DNA of 38,246 nucleotides from Desulfobacterales bacterium. GTDB taxonomy: Bacteria > Desulfobacterota > Desulfobacteria > Desulfobacterales > SpSt-501. Below the pieces are notes generated by a model. It did no database searches. It saw nothing but the letters and a program-made list of their open reading frames with translations, and was not told the origin of the DNA. A program made the translations under genes and the position numbers. This document shows, piece after piece, positions 1-7,109 of the stretch; within the stretch, counting starts at the first letter, position 1, and each line of letters starts with the position of its first letter. The stretch lies in NCBI GenBank assembly GCA_025454115.1, contig JALOPB010000001.1:1-38246 (forward strand), written 5' to 3'.

Positions 1-99
1 CGGCCTGGTCTCCGGGCGCCTTCGGGATCGGGCCGGGCTTCAACCAGTAGAAGCAGCGGGCGAGCGCCGTGGCATAGGCCAGGTTGTGGATGATGTCCC
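1..99. repeat. terminal direct repeat (circular contig overlap), left copy
   Basis: Bases 1-99 are identical to the last 99 bases (38148-38246). An exact 99-base overlap is typical of a circular or circularly permuted molecule assembled with a k-mer near 99, so the true unit is about 38147 bp. It falls inside the coding region of the lysozyme-like gene, which reads straight through the junction. This argues for an assembly overlap rather than a biological terminal repeat, though reads would be needed to exclude one. Confidence 0.93.
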
Positions 100-397
100 G
101 GTCGGTGAGCTGGCCGTCCTGGCCGTCGACGGCGAGATTGAGCGCCATGAGCTTCGCATGCAGTGCCGGGTGGCGCAGGGCGAGCATGGCAAGCACCGAG
201 CGCTCGCTGGCCGGCTCAACCTGGTAGATCCCGCGTGCCGGGCCCTTGATCTGCACGAGGTATTTTCCGAGCTGGGTCTCCTGGGCCGCGGTCAGCATGA
301 GCAACTCGACGGCCGCCTCAGAATATGGGATCTCCGGCTCCAGGTGGCGCAGGGTCTCGCGGATCAGCTGCCTCAAGTGGTCCTTATGGATTGCCAT
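1..397 (-). CDS. lysozyme-like protein, N-terminal part (gene continues at 38147-38047)
   Basis: Joined across the circular junction the gene runs from ATG at 397 to base 1, then 38147 to 38047, giving 165 residues. The part here encodes about residues 1-132. A strong GGAGGAG site lies just before the ATG. The motif AAQET (Glu40), followed by GKYLVQIKGPARGIYQVEP (about 44-62), resembles the catalytic-Glu and G-x-Y/F-Q layout of lysozyme and lytic-transglycosylase folds. No signal peptide or membrane segment is visible. Its place directly after a holin candidate and a lipoprotein fits an endolysin, cutting peptidoglycan at the end of infection. Related phage proteins of this shape are commonly left unnamed, so the enzymatic call is an inference. 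The start overlaps the upstream Cys-rich gene by 14 bases. Confidence 0.6.
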   Translation of the reverse strand, partial: MAIHKDHLRQLIRETLRHLEPEIPYSEAAVELLMLTAAQETQLGKYLVQIKGPARGIYQVEPASERSVLAMLALRHPALHAKLMALNLAVDGQDGQLTDRDIIHNLAYATALARCFYWLKPGPIPKAPGDQA

Positions 398-602
398 GAT
401 CTCCTCCTTTGTTTCGGGCGGCATGCTGGGCGGCGTGGTTGTCGCAGTGGCCGTCCAGGTCCGTCCGGTGGTGCATGCACCCGGTATCGTGAGGGCCGGC
501 GGGGAAATAGAATTCGCACCCGCAGCGCTCGACGTCGTCGACGGCGCCGCAACTGGACATCCCGCAGCCAGTGATGCAGAAATTAACGCCGCCGGGAGCC
601 AT
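384..602 (-). CDS. small Cys/His-rich protein of unknown function
   Basis: This is a 72-residue protein with seven cysteines (9, 13, 18, 27, 29, 42, 53) and a His-rich C-terminal half, so it probably binds a metal such as zinc or is disulfide-bonded. There is no signal peptide or membrane segment. The ATG lies four bases after the holin candidate's stop, and the gene end overlaps the lysozyme-like start, which supports a real cistron within the lysis block. The ribosome site is weak, suggesting translation coupled to the holin gene. I do not recognise a family. Base composition matches its neighbours. Confidence 0.6.
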   Translation of the reverse strand: MAPGGVNFCITGCGMSSCGAVDDVERCGCEFYFPAGPHDTGCMHHRTDLDGHCDNHAAQHAARNKGGDHGNP

Positions 603-606
603 CTTT

Positions 607-870
607 TCACCCGGCCGGCTTTTTGGCCTCGATCGCCTTGAGCGCCGAGCGCTCCTTGCCCTGCTGGTATTGCAGGACGATGGCGCCGACCATCCCGGCC
701 AGCTGGATCAGGCCGTCGATGACCACCTGTACGACCGGCAGAATAGAGTCTGCCGCGTCGGTGATTTTCTTGCCGACCTCGGGCTGGATCGCCCCGCCGC
801 CGACACCCAGTCCGACGATGGTGGCGATCATGCGGCCCCAGAATTCAGTCGTTTTCCATCCAGCTTTCAC
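607..870 (-). CDS. putative holin
   Basis: This 87-residue protein starts with GTG at 870 behind a strong AGGAGG site. The pattern is KTTEFWGRM, a hydrophobic Gly/Ala/Ile-rich segment (about 12-30), a short polar stretch, a second hydrophobic segment (about 42-66), then a basic tail (QQGKERSALKAIEAKKPAG). Two membrane segments with a charged C-terminus and a place between a lipoprotein and the lysozyme-like gene fit a small class II-type holin that would permeabilise the inner membrane to time lysis. The K-x-T-E-F-W opening is common in phage membrane proteins annotated as holins. Another small membrane protein role cannot be excluded. Confidence 0.62.
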   Translation of the reverse strand: MKAGWKTTEFWGRMIATIVGLGVGGGAIQPEVGKKITDAADSILPVVQVVIDGLIQLAGMVGAIVLQYQQGKERSALKAIEAKKPAG

Positions 871-941
871 AGCGCGCCTCCTTTTTTGGTTTCCCCCGGC
901 GGATCGGCGGGAGCCGTCGGTTCGGACGTCTGCCCCCTCAT
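867..941 (-). CDS. possible 24-residue ORF coupled to the holin gene
   Basis: A short reading frame starts with ATG at 941 (CGAGG five bases upstream) and stops with TGA overlapping the holin GTG as GTGA. The product would be Pro/Thr-rich with a Lys-Lys tail and no domain. The stop-start overlap is the same arrangement used by many genes here, but the frame is too short for composition to be informative. It may simply be a leader that couples translation, or chance. Confidence 0.25.
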   Translation of the reverse strand: MRGQTSEPTAPADPPGETKKGGAL

Positions 942-966
942 CGGGCCTCGCCGCCGGGGAAATCGG

Positions 967-1185
967 TTAAAGCCCCGGCCGGATCGGAATGGTCGGGGAA
1001 ATGTCAACGGGCGGACTTGTGTCCTGCTTGTACTGGTCTCGGTGCTCGGCCTGGACCTCCAGGCGCACGGTGACGTCCCGTCAGTCGGACATCCAGAGGT
1101 TGTACTCCCTGGGCGTATGCACGACCGAGCAGCCGGCCAGCATCAGAACCAGCGCAAATACGAGTCGAGTTGATCGAGCTCCCAT
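967..1185 (-). pseudogene. o-spanin-like lipoprotein gene interrupted by an in-frame TGA
   Basis: From ATG 1185 the frame reads a basic start, a hydrophobic segment and the lipobox LMLAGC (Cys19), then 15 more residues to a TGA at 1081-1083. The same frame stays open beyond it for 37 codons (starting RDVTVRLEVQAE and ending IPIRPGL) to TAA at 967-969. The whole, 71 sense codons plus the TGA, has the size and Pro-rich tail of small outer-membrane spanin lipoproteins, which fuse the membranes in the last step of lysis. The start lies 43 bases inside the end of the upstream lipoprotein gene, the overlapping style usual for spanins. The codon after TGA begins with C (a leaky context), and a strong hairpin follows at 1068-1042. 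It could be a 34-residue short form, a decayed gene, a base error, or recoded; see findings. Confidence 0.55.
1042..1068 (-). other. RNA hairpin just downstream of the in-frame TGA
   Basis: On the minus strand the RNA forms an outer GUGC/GCAC stem and an inner GCCUGG/CCAGGC stem with an AGGU loop and a three-base bulge. It begins 13 nucleotides after the TGA at 1081-1083. Bacterial SECIS elements sit at this kind of distance and also show GGU in the apical loop. A structure here could equally stimulate simple stop-codon readthrough or be chance in GC-rich DNA. Confidence 0.4.
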
Positions 1186-1643
1186 GTCACCATCGCCTTG
1201 TCGATCGGCAGGAACGGCTTGATATTGAGCACCGGAACGGCCGCGAGATCCGGCAGCCGCCGCTGCAGCAGCAGGAGAAAGGCCGGATTTAGCTTGGCCT
1301 TATCCATCACCTCCTTGTAGAGCGACTCCATGGTGAGGATGTCTTTTTCAACGACCCACTTGCGCAGCTCGGCCGATGTCTTGCGCAGAGCCGGTCCGTC
1401 AACGATCTTGGTGCCCAGGCCGAGCAGCGTCGCGTCGATGATGATCTCGTGCATCTGCTCGGGCTGGAGCTGGAGCTTTGCGCCGATGGCGCAGATCACG
1501 GATCCGGCATACTCCGGCTTGAGGCACACGGGGGTCTCGGGCGGCTTGTAGATCTGTCCGAACTGGGGGCATCCGGCCAGGATCATCACCATGGCTATTA
1601 TCAGGGCCAATCCGCAAAGTTTTCCGTTGATGTGATTTTTCAT
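1143..1643 (-). CDS. lipoprotein in the lysis region
   Basis: This 166-residue protein has a classical lipoprotein signal: a basic start, a hydrophobic core (about 9-22) and the lipobox LAGC with Cys25. The mature part is Pro-rich at first, then mostly helical, with an LLLLQRRLPDL segment. It should be anchored in the outer or inner membrane on the periplasmic side. The start overlaps the previous gene as ATGA, and the spanin-like frame begins inside its end. It could be the partner of the 135-residue membrane protein in a lysis or envelope complex. I do not recognise the family. Confidence 0.72.
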   Translation of the reverse strand: MKNHINGKLCGLALIIAMVMILAGCPQFGQIYKPPETPVCLKPEYAGSVICAIGAKLQLQPEQMHEIIIDATLLGLGTKIVDGPALRKTSAELRKWVVEKDILTMESLYKEVMDKAKLNPAFLLLLQRRLPDLAAVPVLNIKPFLPIDKAMVTWELDQLDSYLRWF

Positions 1644-2047
1644 GGGTTCCTCCTTTGGTTTTCGGACATGACTGTCATGTCCTCGGAAAGTTGTTCGACG
1701 CGCTCGGATAGGACGGCGAGCGCCTGTTTGACATCGGACATCTGGGCCGCGGACTGCTCCTTGGCGTGCTCGCGGCGGGAGTCAAAAAGATCCATCTTGA
1801 CGGAGAGCGCCTCGATCTTTCCGCAGGTGATCTGCTGGCACCGGGCCTGCTCGCGCTCGCATCCATTTCGCGGCATGAAGTGCGTCTGGCCGTCCTCGCG
1901 GTAAAGGGCGTGGCGCAGGGTGCTTGCCAGATCGGACACCTGGGTTGCGAGCTGGCGCTTTATGCCGCGCATGTCGGCCCAGATCAGCGCGATCGCGCCT
2001 ACGGCGATAGTCGTTGGCAGCCAGGCCTGGATGGTTGCGACGTCCAT
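1640..2047 (-). CDS. membrane protein with coiled coil (i-spanin-like topology)
   Basis: This 135-residue protein has one N-terminal membrane helix (about 8-25, TTIAVGAIALIWAD), then a long charged, heptad-like region to the end, including SDVKQALAVLSERVEQLSEDM. There is a CEREQARCQQITC cluster near the middle. One membrane anchor plus a coiled coil is the layout of inner-membrane spanins and also of DUF2730-type phage proteins. A GGAGG site precedes ATG 2047, and the stop overlaps the next gene start as ATGA. The function is inferred only from topology and place in the lysis block. Confidence 0.65.
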   Translation of the reverse strand: MDVATIQAWLPTTIAVGAIALIWADMRGIKRQLATQVSDLASTLRHALYREDGQTHFMPRNGCEREQARCQQITCGKIEALSVKMDLFDSRREHAKEQSAAQMSDVKQALAVLSERVEQLSEDMTVMSENQRRNP

Positions 2048-2086
2048 GAGGTCAGTCCTCCGTAAGCGCAGAAATAAAACAGGGCT

Positions 2087-2482
2087 TCAGCTTCCTTCGT
2101 TGATGACCGCCATCCCCTTCGGCTGGCTCAAGCTGGGAACTTTCAATAAAAAAGGGGCGGAGGTGCTCCACCGGTCGGCCGTGGTGGTCTGCCCGGTGGT
2201 CTGGTCGGTGACCGAGAGCACCGCGCCCGCCTGGGCCTGGCCGCTGTAGTCGGCCGGCGGTACGCCGCCGAGATCGAATCTCATGGCATTGGACACCGCA
2301 GGCCCAACGGTCCAGGCGCCCCAGGTGGTGCCGTCGGTCGAGAGCCTGATACGGTACTTGGTTGCGTCGGTCTGCGGGTCAGCGGATAGGTACGGCTCCA
2401 CAAAAGCGCTCGCCTGCGCAAAAAGCAGCAGGCATAGGCCCGCCAAGGTAAATATTTTTTCAATACGCGCGCGGTTTTTCAT
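2087..2482 (-). CDS. secreted protein of unknown function
   Basis: This 131-residue protein has a typical signal peptide (basic start, hydrophobic core LAGLCLLLFAQ, cleavage after ASA near residue 27). The mature part is rich in Thr, Ser, Gly and Ala and looks like a small beta-sandwich. ATG 2482 has a GGGAGG site. It lies just after the terminator-type hairpin at 2504-2549, at the head of the lysis block. A secreted protein in a phage lysis or moron position could change the envelope, for example in superinfection exclusion, but nothing in the sequence settles this. Confidence 0.68.
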   Translation of the reverse strand: MKNRARIEKIFTLAGLCLLLFAQASAFVEPYLSADPQTDATKYRIRLSTDGTTWGAWTVGPAVSNAMRFDLGGVPPADYSGQAQAGAVLSVTDQTTGQTTTADRWSTSAPFLLKVPSLSQPKGMAVINEGS

Positions 2483-2503
2483 AGCTTTCCCTCCCGTTGA
2501 ATA

Positions 2504-2549
2504 GAAAAGGGGCGCTGCCAGAGTGCGGGCTCCCGCAGCGCCCCTTTTC
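2504..2549. terminator. bidirectional-type intrinsic terminator hairpin
   Basis: A perfect 15-bp stem (GAAAAGGGGCGCTGC at 2504-2518 with its complement at 2535-2549) encloses a 16-base loop. Both strands end the stem in TTTTC. It lies in the gap between the 102-residue protein gene (stop 2603) and the secreted protein gene (start 2482). It would end tail-gene transcripts or act as an attenuation point before the lysis genes. Confidence 0.85.
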
Positions 2550-2602
2550 CTGTTGCTCCCGCGCCGGCCGTCGCCGGGCGGGAATCGGTTGTTAATGTCT
2601 GT

Positions 2603-2911
2603 CTACGTGTCATGGACGAGCAGCTCGATCACATACTCCCGATGGTTGTCTCCGTTTGTGCTGACGCGCATGATCACGTAGTATCTGGTCCCGCTGGTCC
2701 CGCCCCTGACATAGGGCTTTATCAGCGTTGTCGTGAAGGTGTTTTTGGCGGCGTCGAGCAGGGTGGCGCTCACGTCCGTTCCCGCCGCGTCCTTGGCGCT
2801 GAAGGTCACGTTCGATATGGTCTCGGACCCAAGCCAGGCGGCCGCGTCGATCTCCACGAAGAACTTCTCCCAGCTCGCCTTTACCTCCTGCAATACAAAT
2901 TTCTCGCTCAT
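2603..2911 (-). CDS. small tail-region protein, Ig-like
   Basis: This is a 102-residue protein. After an N-terminal helix-forming stretch (KFVLQEVKASWEKF) the rest alternates beta strands: TISNVTFSAKDAAGTDVSA, a turn, then YYVIMRVSTNGDNHREYVIELLV. The layout is that of small Ig-like phage virion proteins found near tail-fibre genes. It is the last gene before the hairpin at 2504-2549 and follows a 117-residue tail-region gene with only a few bases between. The structural role is inferred from place and fold pattern; I recognise no named family. Confidence 0.62.
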   Translation of the reverse strand: MSEKFVLQEVKASWEKFFVEIDAAAWLGSETISNVTFSAKDAAGTDVSATLLDAAKNTFTTTLIKPYVRGGTSGTRYYVIMRVSTNGDNHREYVIELLVHDT

Positions 2912-2918
2912 GGCGCCC

Positions 2919-3272
2919 TCACATGTAAAGCTCGTAGTCCGGCCGGGTGACGATGACCTGCCCGCTCGAAAGCACCCAGGTGCGGTGCCGGTTGGTGACG
3001 CAGCAGTTGACGTACTCGCGCAGCTTGATGCCGTCCGGCCCCTGCTTCATGAACCCTCGGCCGAAACGCTTCTCAAACCGTTCTCCGGCCGTGATGTCGA
3101 TGAAAACGTGATGCAACGGCAGCAGCGGCACGAGCGGCTGGAAGGACACCCGCACGACCTGTTCAAGGGGGAGATCCTTCCATGTCTGCTCGCATCCGCT
3201 CTCGGCGTACTGTCGGCGCACGGATCCGTCCACGAGCTGAATCTCCCAGGCGTAGTGCTTGTTCGGTTCCAC
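2919..3272 (-). CDS. conserved tail-region protein of unknown function
   Basis: This 117-residue protein begins MEPNKHYAWEIQLVDGS and is mostly predicted beta strand, with a Cys pair (VNCCVTN) and no signal peptide or membrane segment. Its W-E-I-Q-L-x-D-G start and H-R-T-W-V core are of the kind seen in small phage proteins that accompany tail-tip genes. It is packed between the 164- and 102-residue genes in the same operon. I cannot assign an enzymatic or structural role beyond a likely virion-associated protein. Confidence 0.6.
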   Translation of the reverse strand: MEPNKHYAWEIQLVDGSVRRQYAESGCEQTWKDLPLEQVVRVSFQPLVPLLPLHHVFIDITAGERFEKRFGRGFMKQGPDGIKLREYVNCCVTNRHRTWVLSSGQVIVTRPDYELYM

Positions 3273-3290
3273 GGGTGTCCCTCCTGTCGG

Positions 3291-3785
3291 TTAGGTTTCG
3301 TCGTAGGCGAAGGTCAGGGTTTCGGCGGTCAGCGTGCCCGGTGAGGCCGTGCTGGCGACCGTCATCTGCAACCGCAGCAGGTCGCCCTTGTATCCGGTTC
3401 CGGTGTGCGGTCCGGTGTTGACCGCGTCCAGGTCGATCGGGGAGCCGGAATTCTTGGTGAAAAGATCCGTGCCGCTGATGTTCGTGTTGACGTTCGGGTT
3501 GAACGTGTTTCCGGGCACGTCGTACTGCACCCCGATCCCGGTGCCAAACCCGTTGGACCCGTCGGAATAGGCCCGCAGGTTCTGGATGTCGACACTCGGC
3601 CCGGTGGAGAAGTAGAACCGCAGTTGCTTGGTGTAGCTGTAGTTCGTTCCCGCCGCCGGGACCTGCAGGCGGTTGTTGGTGTCGACACTGTTCTCGTCGG
3701 CGGTCTTGAAGCGCACGGTGCCGGAGGTCTTGTCCACCCCGGTCGCCAGGGCCGACATCTCGTGAATCTGAACGGTGGCTGCCAT
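3291..3785 (-). CDS. tail-region structural protein, unknown
   Basis: This 164-residue protein is rich in Thr, Asn, Ser and Gly with few charges and no membrane segment, typical of beta-rich virion proteins. Features include VPAAGTNYSYTKQLRFYFS and a C-terminal LLRLQMTVAST segment. ATG 3785 has a GGAG site nine bases upstream, and the gene follows the repeat-rich 788-residue protein after about 30 bases. It may cap or accompany that protein at the tail tip. I do not recognise the family. Confidence 0.6.
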   Translation of the reverse strand: MAATVQIHEMSALATGVDKTSGTVRFKTADENSVDTNNRLQVPAAGTNYSYTKQLRFYFSTGPSVDIQNLRAYSDGSNGFGTGIGVQYDVPGNTFNPNVNTNISGTDLFTKNSGSPIDLDAVNTGPHTGTGYKGDLLRLQMTVASTASPGTLTAETLTFAYDET

Positions 3786-3814
3786 GGTCGTTTCTCCTTA
3801 GCGGTTGCCGGGCC

Positions 3815-6181
3815 TCATGTTGCTGCGAAGGCCGGCCGGCCAAGCCTGGAGATGAATGCGGCGCGAGGCACGCGGGCGACGTGGGACGGCCGAGGCAAAG
3901 ACGCCACGAACCGCACCTTGGCGAGCGCCACCGCGAGCGCCGAGTACACGATCGCATCGAGGAGCGTCGCCGCGGCGGCGTTCGGGCGCTGGAGCAGCCC
4001 GTCCATATTCACCGCGTGGGACAGCTCGCCGAAAACAATTGCGTCCAAGCTTGCCAGCCGGATCTCGCCCCTCACGAGCAGCGCATCCAGGCTGATGAGT
4101 TGATAATTACCAGCTCCCGACAGGATGGCATCCAGCCCAACCTGCGGACCGAAGGTCCTGGTAATAACGGCGTCCAACTGCGGCGCGATGGTGCGCAGCG
4201 CATACAGCCATGCGTCCATCTGGACGGTTGAGGTTAGGCCGCTTTTCTGCAACATGGCGTCGAGCGTCAGGCTCTGAACCATGGAGCGCGTAATCACGGC
4301 GTCCAGGGCGGCGGAAAGCGCCGCCGAGGCGTATATCATGGCGTCGAGCGACGCCGCGCGGGTGAGGCCCGTGGCGGCCAGGAGCGCATCGAGGCCTGCT
4401 CCGATCTGGCCGGACGCAATCGAGTACAGGATCGCATCGAGCGCCGTCCCTGCGGTTCGGCCGGACTGGTTAATGAGGGCGTCAAGCGAGGCGGACCGGG
4501 TGAGGCCAGCCTTGTTCAGCAGGGCATCTATGGAGGCCGCGCGGGTGAGGCCGACCTGGTTCAGTAGGGCGTCTATCGCCGTCGCGGCGCCCATGCCGGC
4601 ACGGTTTAGGCAGGCGTCAAGCGAGGCGGACCGGGTGAGGCCGGACGCGGCCAGAAGCGCATCGAGCGATGCCGCGCGGGTGAGGCCCGTGGCGTTCAGG
4701 CAAGCGTCAAACGCTGCCGTTCGGACCGCCGCGATCTGGACCATGGCATCTATACTCACGGTCTTCTGCCCGGTGGCCTGCAGGTAGGCGTCCAGCGCGG
4801 CCGTCAGCGCCTGCGCCTTCTGGGCGATCGCATCGAGCGAGAGGGCTGCGACCATGCCGGACTTGCTGACCAGCGCATCGAGGGAGGCCGTCAGGCTGTA
4901 AGTGGCCGCCTGTATCAAAAGAGCGTCGATCCCGGTGGCGGCCGAAATGCCCTCCTTGTTGATGAGTGCGTCGATGGAGTGGCTCGCGGTGACGCCGGAC
5001 CGGGTCAGCAGGGCGTCGAGCGACGCCGCGCGGGTGAGCCCGGTCGCGCCCAAAAGCGCGTCGAGCGCAGCGGTGCGCGTCCCCAGGACCTGCAACAGCG
5101 AGTCGATCGAAAGGGTAACCGGGATTGATTTTTGCAAGTAGGCGTCGAGCGAGGCTGTGCGCGACAACGTTTTCTGCACCAGAGAGTCAAGCGAGACCGT
5201 GCGGGTGTAGGTCTGCGCTCCGGCAGAAACATACTCATCCGCCCCAATATCCCATGTCGCCCCGCTGCCGCCTCGGTCCTGGCCGTCGATGTCGGTCTGG
5301 AACGGGAAGCTGGCATCGTTGTAGAGATTGGTGCCGTGACCTAAAGCCCCGGCATCATTTGACGCCAGGTGGAAATCGTCGTTGGCCTCATCGACAAACG
5401 AGAAGGTTTGGGAGATACGATCTCCAACAGCGCCGCCAGTGACCGTGTACCCCATAGACGAAACATCGGTGGCGTTGTAGCCACTTCCGGCGGCGTAATT
5501 ATAGCCTGGGCTGGCGGGCACCGTGCAAGATAAAAAAATATTGTTTTTCAGGAGCAAGCTGTTTGGAGCAGTGTGCATCACGCCATACAGGCAGTTATGC
5601 ACGGTGCAATTGAACATGATGTTTCCAGAGCCGCCGCCTCTCAGCCAAACCGCATAGTTGCCGTGATCGTAAAATATTGAGTTGTAAATGATCCATCCTA
5701 TTGCAGTATATGAAGCTCCACAATAGATTGCCTCGGAATACCCATTCGCGCCGTGAATGATGCAATAACCAAAGCGCATTCCAGTCAGCGACGACTCCAC
5801 ATGAATAATATCAGCGCCGCCGGTATTCGAAACTTGAAGACCCTCAAAACGAGTGTAGGACGCGTTGCAAATGATGCTGTACCAATCGTTTGTAAGAACC
5901 AGCCGATACTTATTTCCGGTTGACCACTTGCCGGCGTGACGGTAGCCCTCCGCTGGATCAGTCCAAATCTTGACGTATTGAGTCGAAGAAGTTGTCCAAC
6001 CATCAATCGTGACAGCCGTTGTGTCCGCCGTCCCGCCGGTACAGCGGCATTTGGCAACGGCGATTTCATCCCGCCCCCCGGTCAGGTCGCCTTGCTGGGC
6101 CGCCTCCCAATCGTAGAGCGAATCGTAATCAGCCCCGGCGCCAAGATCGGGGTCGATGATTTTGATGACTTCGGTTGCCAT
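3815..6181 (-). CDS. beta-helix tail/fibre protein with about 29 LDALL-type repeats
   Basis: This 788-residue protein has two parts. Residues about 1-320 form a right-handed beta-helix-like region (repeated short strands such as YCIIHGANGYSEAIYCG), ending in a DIDGQDRGG...WDIGADEY segment seen at the end of many secreted beta-helix domains. Residues about 325-770 hold some 29 copies of a 14-16-residue unit whose core is S-L/I-D-A-L/M/I-L/I, often followed by x-x-(S/A)-G-L-T-R-A-A. The last 25 residues are basic and Pro-rich. There is no signal peptide. Its place between tail-tip genes suggests a tail fibre or spike: the beta-helix could bind or cut a surface glycan and the repeat could build a shaft. 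Both roles are inference. No carbohydrate-cleaving active site is obvious. Confidence 0.72.
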   Translation of the reverse strand: MATEVIKIIDPDLGAGADYDSLYDWEAAQQGDLTGGRDEIAVAKCRCTGGTADTTAVTIDGWTTSSTQYVKIWTDPAEGYRHAGKWSTGNKYRLVLTNDWYSIICNASYTRFEGLQVSNTGGADIIHVESSLTGMRFGYCIIHGANGYSEAIYCGASYTAIGWIIYNSIFYDHGNYAVWLRGGGSGNIMFNCTVHNCLYGVMHTAPNSLLLKNNIFLSCTVPASPGYNYAAGSGYNATDVSSMGYTVTGGAVGDRISQTFSFVDEANDDFHLASNDAGALGHGTNLYNDASFPFQTDIDGQDRGGSGATWDIGADEYVSAGAQTYTRTVSLDSLVQKTLSRTASLDAYLQKSIPVTLSIDSLLQVLGTRTAALDALLGATGLTRAASLDALLTRSGVTASHSIDALINKEGISAATGIDALLIQAATYSLTASLDALVSKSGMVAALSLDAIAQKAQALTAALDAYLQATGQKTVSIDAMVQIAAVRTAAFDACLNATGLTRAASLDALLAASGLTRSASLDACLNRAGMGAATAIDALLNQVGLTRAASIDALLNKAGLTRSASLDALINQSGRTAGTALDAILYSIASGQIGAGLDALLAATGLTRAASLDAMIYASAALSAALDAVITRSMVQSLTLDAMLQKSGLTSTVQMDAWLYALRTIAPQLDAVITRTFGPQVGLDAILSGAGNYQLISLDALLVRGEIRLASLDAIVFGELSHAVNMDGLLQRPNAAAATLLDAIVYSALAVALAKVRFVASLPRPSHVARVPRAAFISRLGRPAFAAT
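3900..5205 (-). repeat. tandem coding repeat array (LDALL units)
   Basis: This stretch encodes about 29 imperfect units of 14-16 codons centred on (S/A/G)-(L/I)-D-A-(L/M/I/V)-(L/I/V). Near-identical DNA blocks recur, for example the segments coding GLTRAASLDALL around 4370, 4540, 4670 and 5035. The best-conserved positions are the Asp and Ala of the core and the G-L-T-R before it, while the edges are more divergent. Such an array can expand and contract by recombination. Confidence 0.85.
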
Positions 6182-6184
6182 TGC

Positions 6185-7066
6185 TTAACCCGCCATTTTG
6201 TTAATCAGCTTGCTCAGAAATTCGGCTTTCGTCATGGTAACGATCCCGCCCGCCGCCATGATCGCGTCATGGTCGGTTTGTGAAATGCCGTATTGATGGC
6301 GAATGTAGACCTGTTCCATGCAGCGCTTAACGTCCTGCCTGAATCGGGTTAGAATGTCTCTGCGCTCGATCTTAAATGTGAAATTGGGGTAAACCTGGGA
6401 TATGACCGTGCCGCCGCGCTCGGTGACTTTCCGGTTGACGCGCTCACCGATCAAAGCCTCGATTTCAAGCTGCGTCATCGGCTGGCCGTCCTTCTCAAAC
6501 GGCCCCCACGCCTCCTGGCTGACCGTGACCGTGATTGTGCCGACTCCGGTTGCAGGCACATAGCCGTCAAGGGCAAAGCTCAGCCCGGCAAGCTGCGTCA
6601 CCGGCAAGTCCCAGAAATTTGCCGATCTGACCGCATCCCACAGGCTGAACGTGAAGCTCGCGTCGGTCGCCGTCAGGCCGAAGTTTGAGCAGCCCCAGGC
6701 CATCAGATAGCTTCTAACCTTCGTGGCCTTGACGCCCGCGATGTGGTTTTGCCCAATCGCCCCGGCGTTCTTCTCAAAAATCCTGACATCAAACCGCCCC
6801 TGTGCTGGGCGGGTGGCGACGACCTCGTAGTCGAAATCGTCCCGCCAGCTTCGGCGGTGGTCGCTCGCCTGCGCTTCGGAAAGCGTGATACCCGGCACTT
6901 TGACCACGATGAAGTCTTTGGGATAGCTCGACTGCGCCCAATTCGGATGTGCGCTCCACCCGTCCGGCTTGAAGTTGACGAGGTCGGTTCGCTTGTGGAC
7001 GCCCCGGCGGTCTTTGTCGGGGTCGGGGTGGGTGTAGTCCGTGCGCTTGAAGATAAATTCGGCCAT
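6185..7066 (-). CDS. tail-region protein of unknown function (293 aa)
   Basis: I chose the ATG at 7066, which gives MAEFIFKRTDYTHPD and a GGGAG site; an upstream in-frame start would add eight residues. The protein is soluble, with a first half rich in Trp, Asp and aromatic residues (VHKRTDLVNFKPDGW, HPNWAQSSYPKDFIVVKVPG) and a C-terminal helical part ending LINKMAG. The conserved-looking N-terminus recalls phage proteins lying between the J-like protein and fibre genes. It could be a structural or chaperone protein for the fibre encoded just downstream. No domain can be named. Confidence 0.65.
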   Translation of the reverse strand: MAEFIFKRTDYTHPDPDKDRRGVHKRTDLVNFKPDGWSAHPNWAQSSYPKDFIVVKVPGITLSEAQASDHRRSWRDDFDYEVVATRPAQGRFDVRIFEKNAGAIGQNHIAGVKATKVRSYLMAWGCSNFGLTATDASFTFSLWDAVRSANFWDLPVTQLAGLSFALDGYVPATGVGTITVTVSQEAWGPFEKDGQPMTQLEIEALIGERVNRKVTERGGTVISQVYPNFTFKIERRDILTRFRQDVKRCMEQVYIRHQYGISQTDHDAIMAAGGIVTMTKAEFLSKLINKMAG

Positions 7067-7109
7067 TATGCGAAAAACTCCCAAAACCAATCCTGTAGGC
7101 GTTTTTTAC

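Noticed and set aside
3900-5205. CRISPR-like array
   Set aside because: Repeats are contiguous coding units of 14-16 codons in one frame without spacers of unique sequence.
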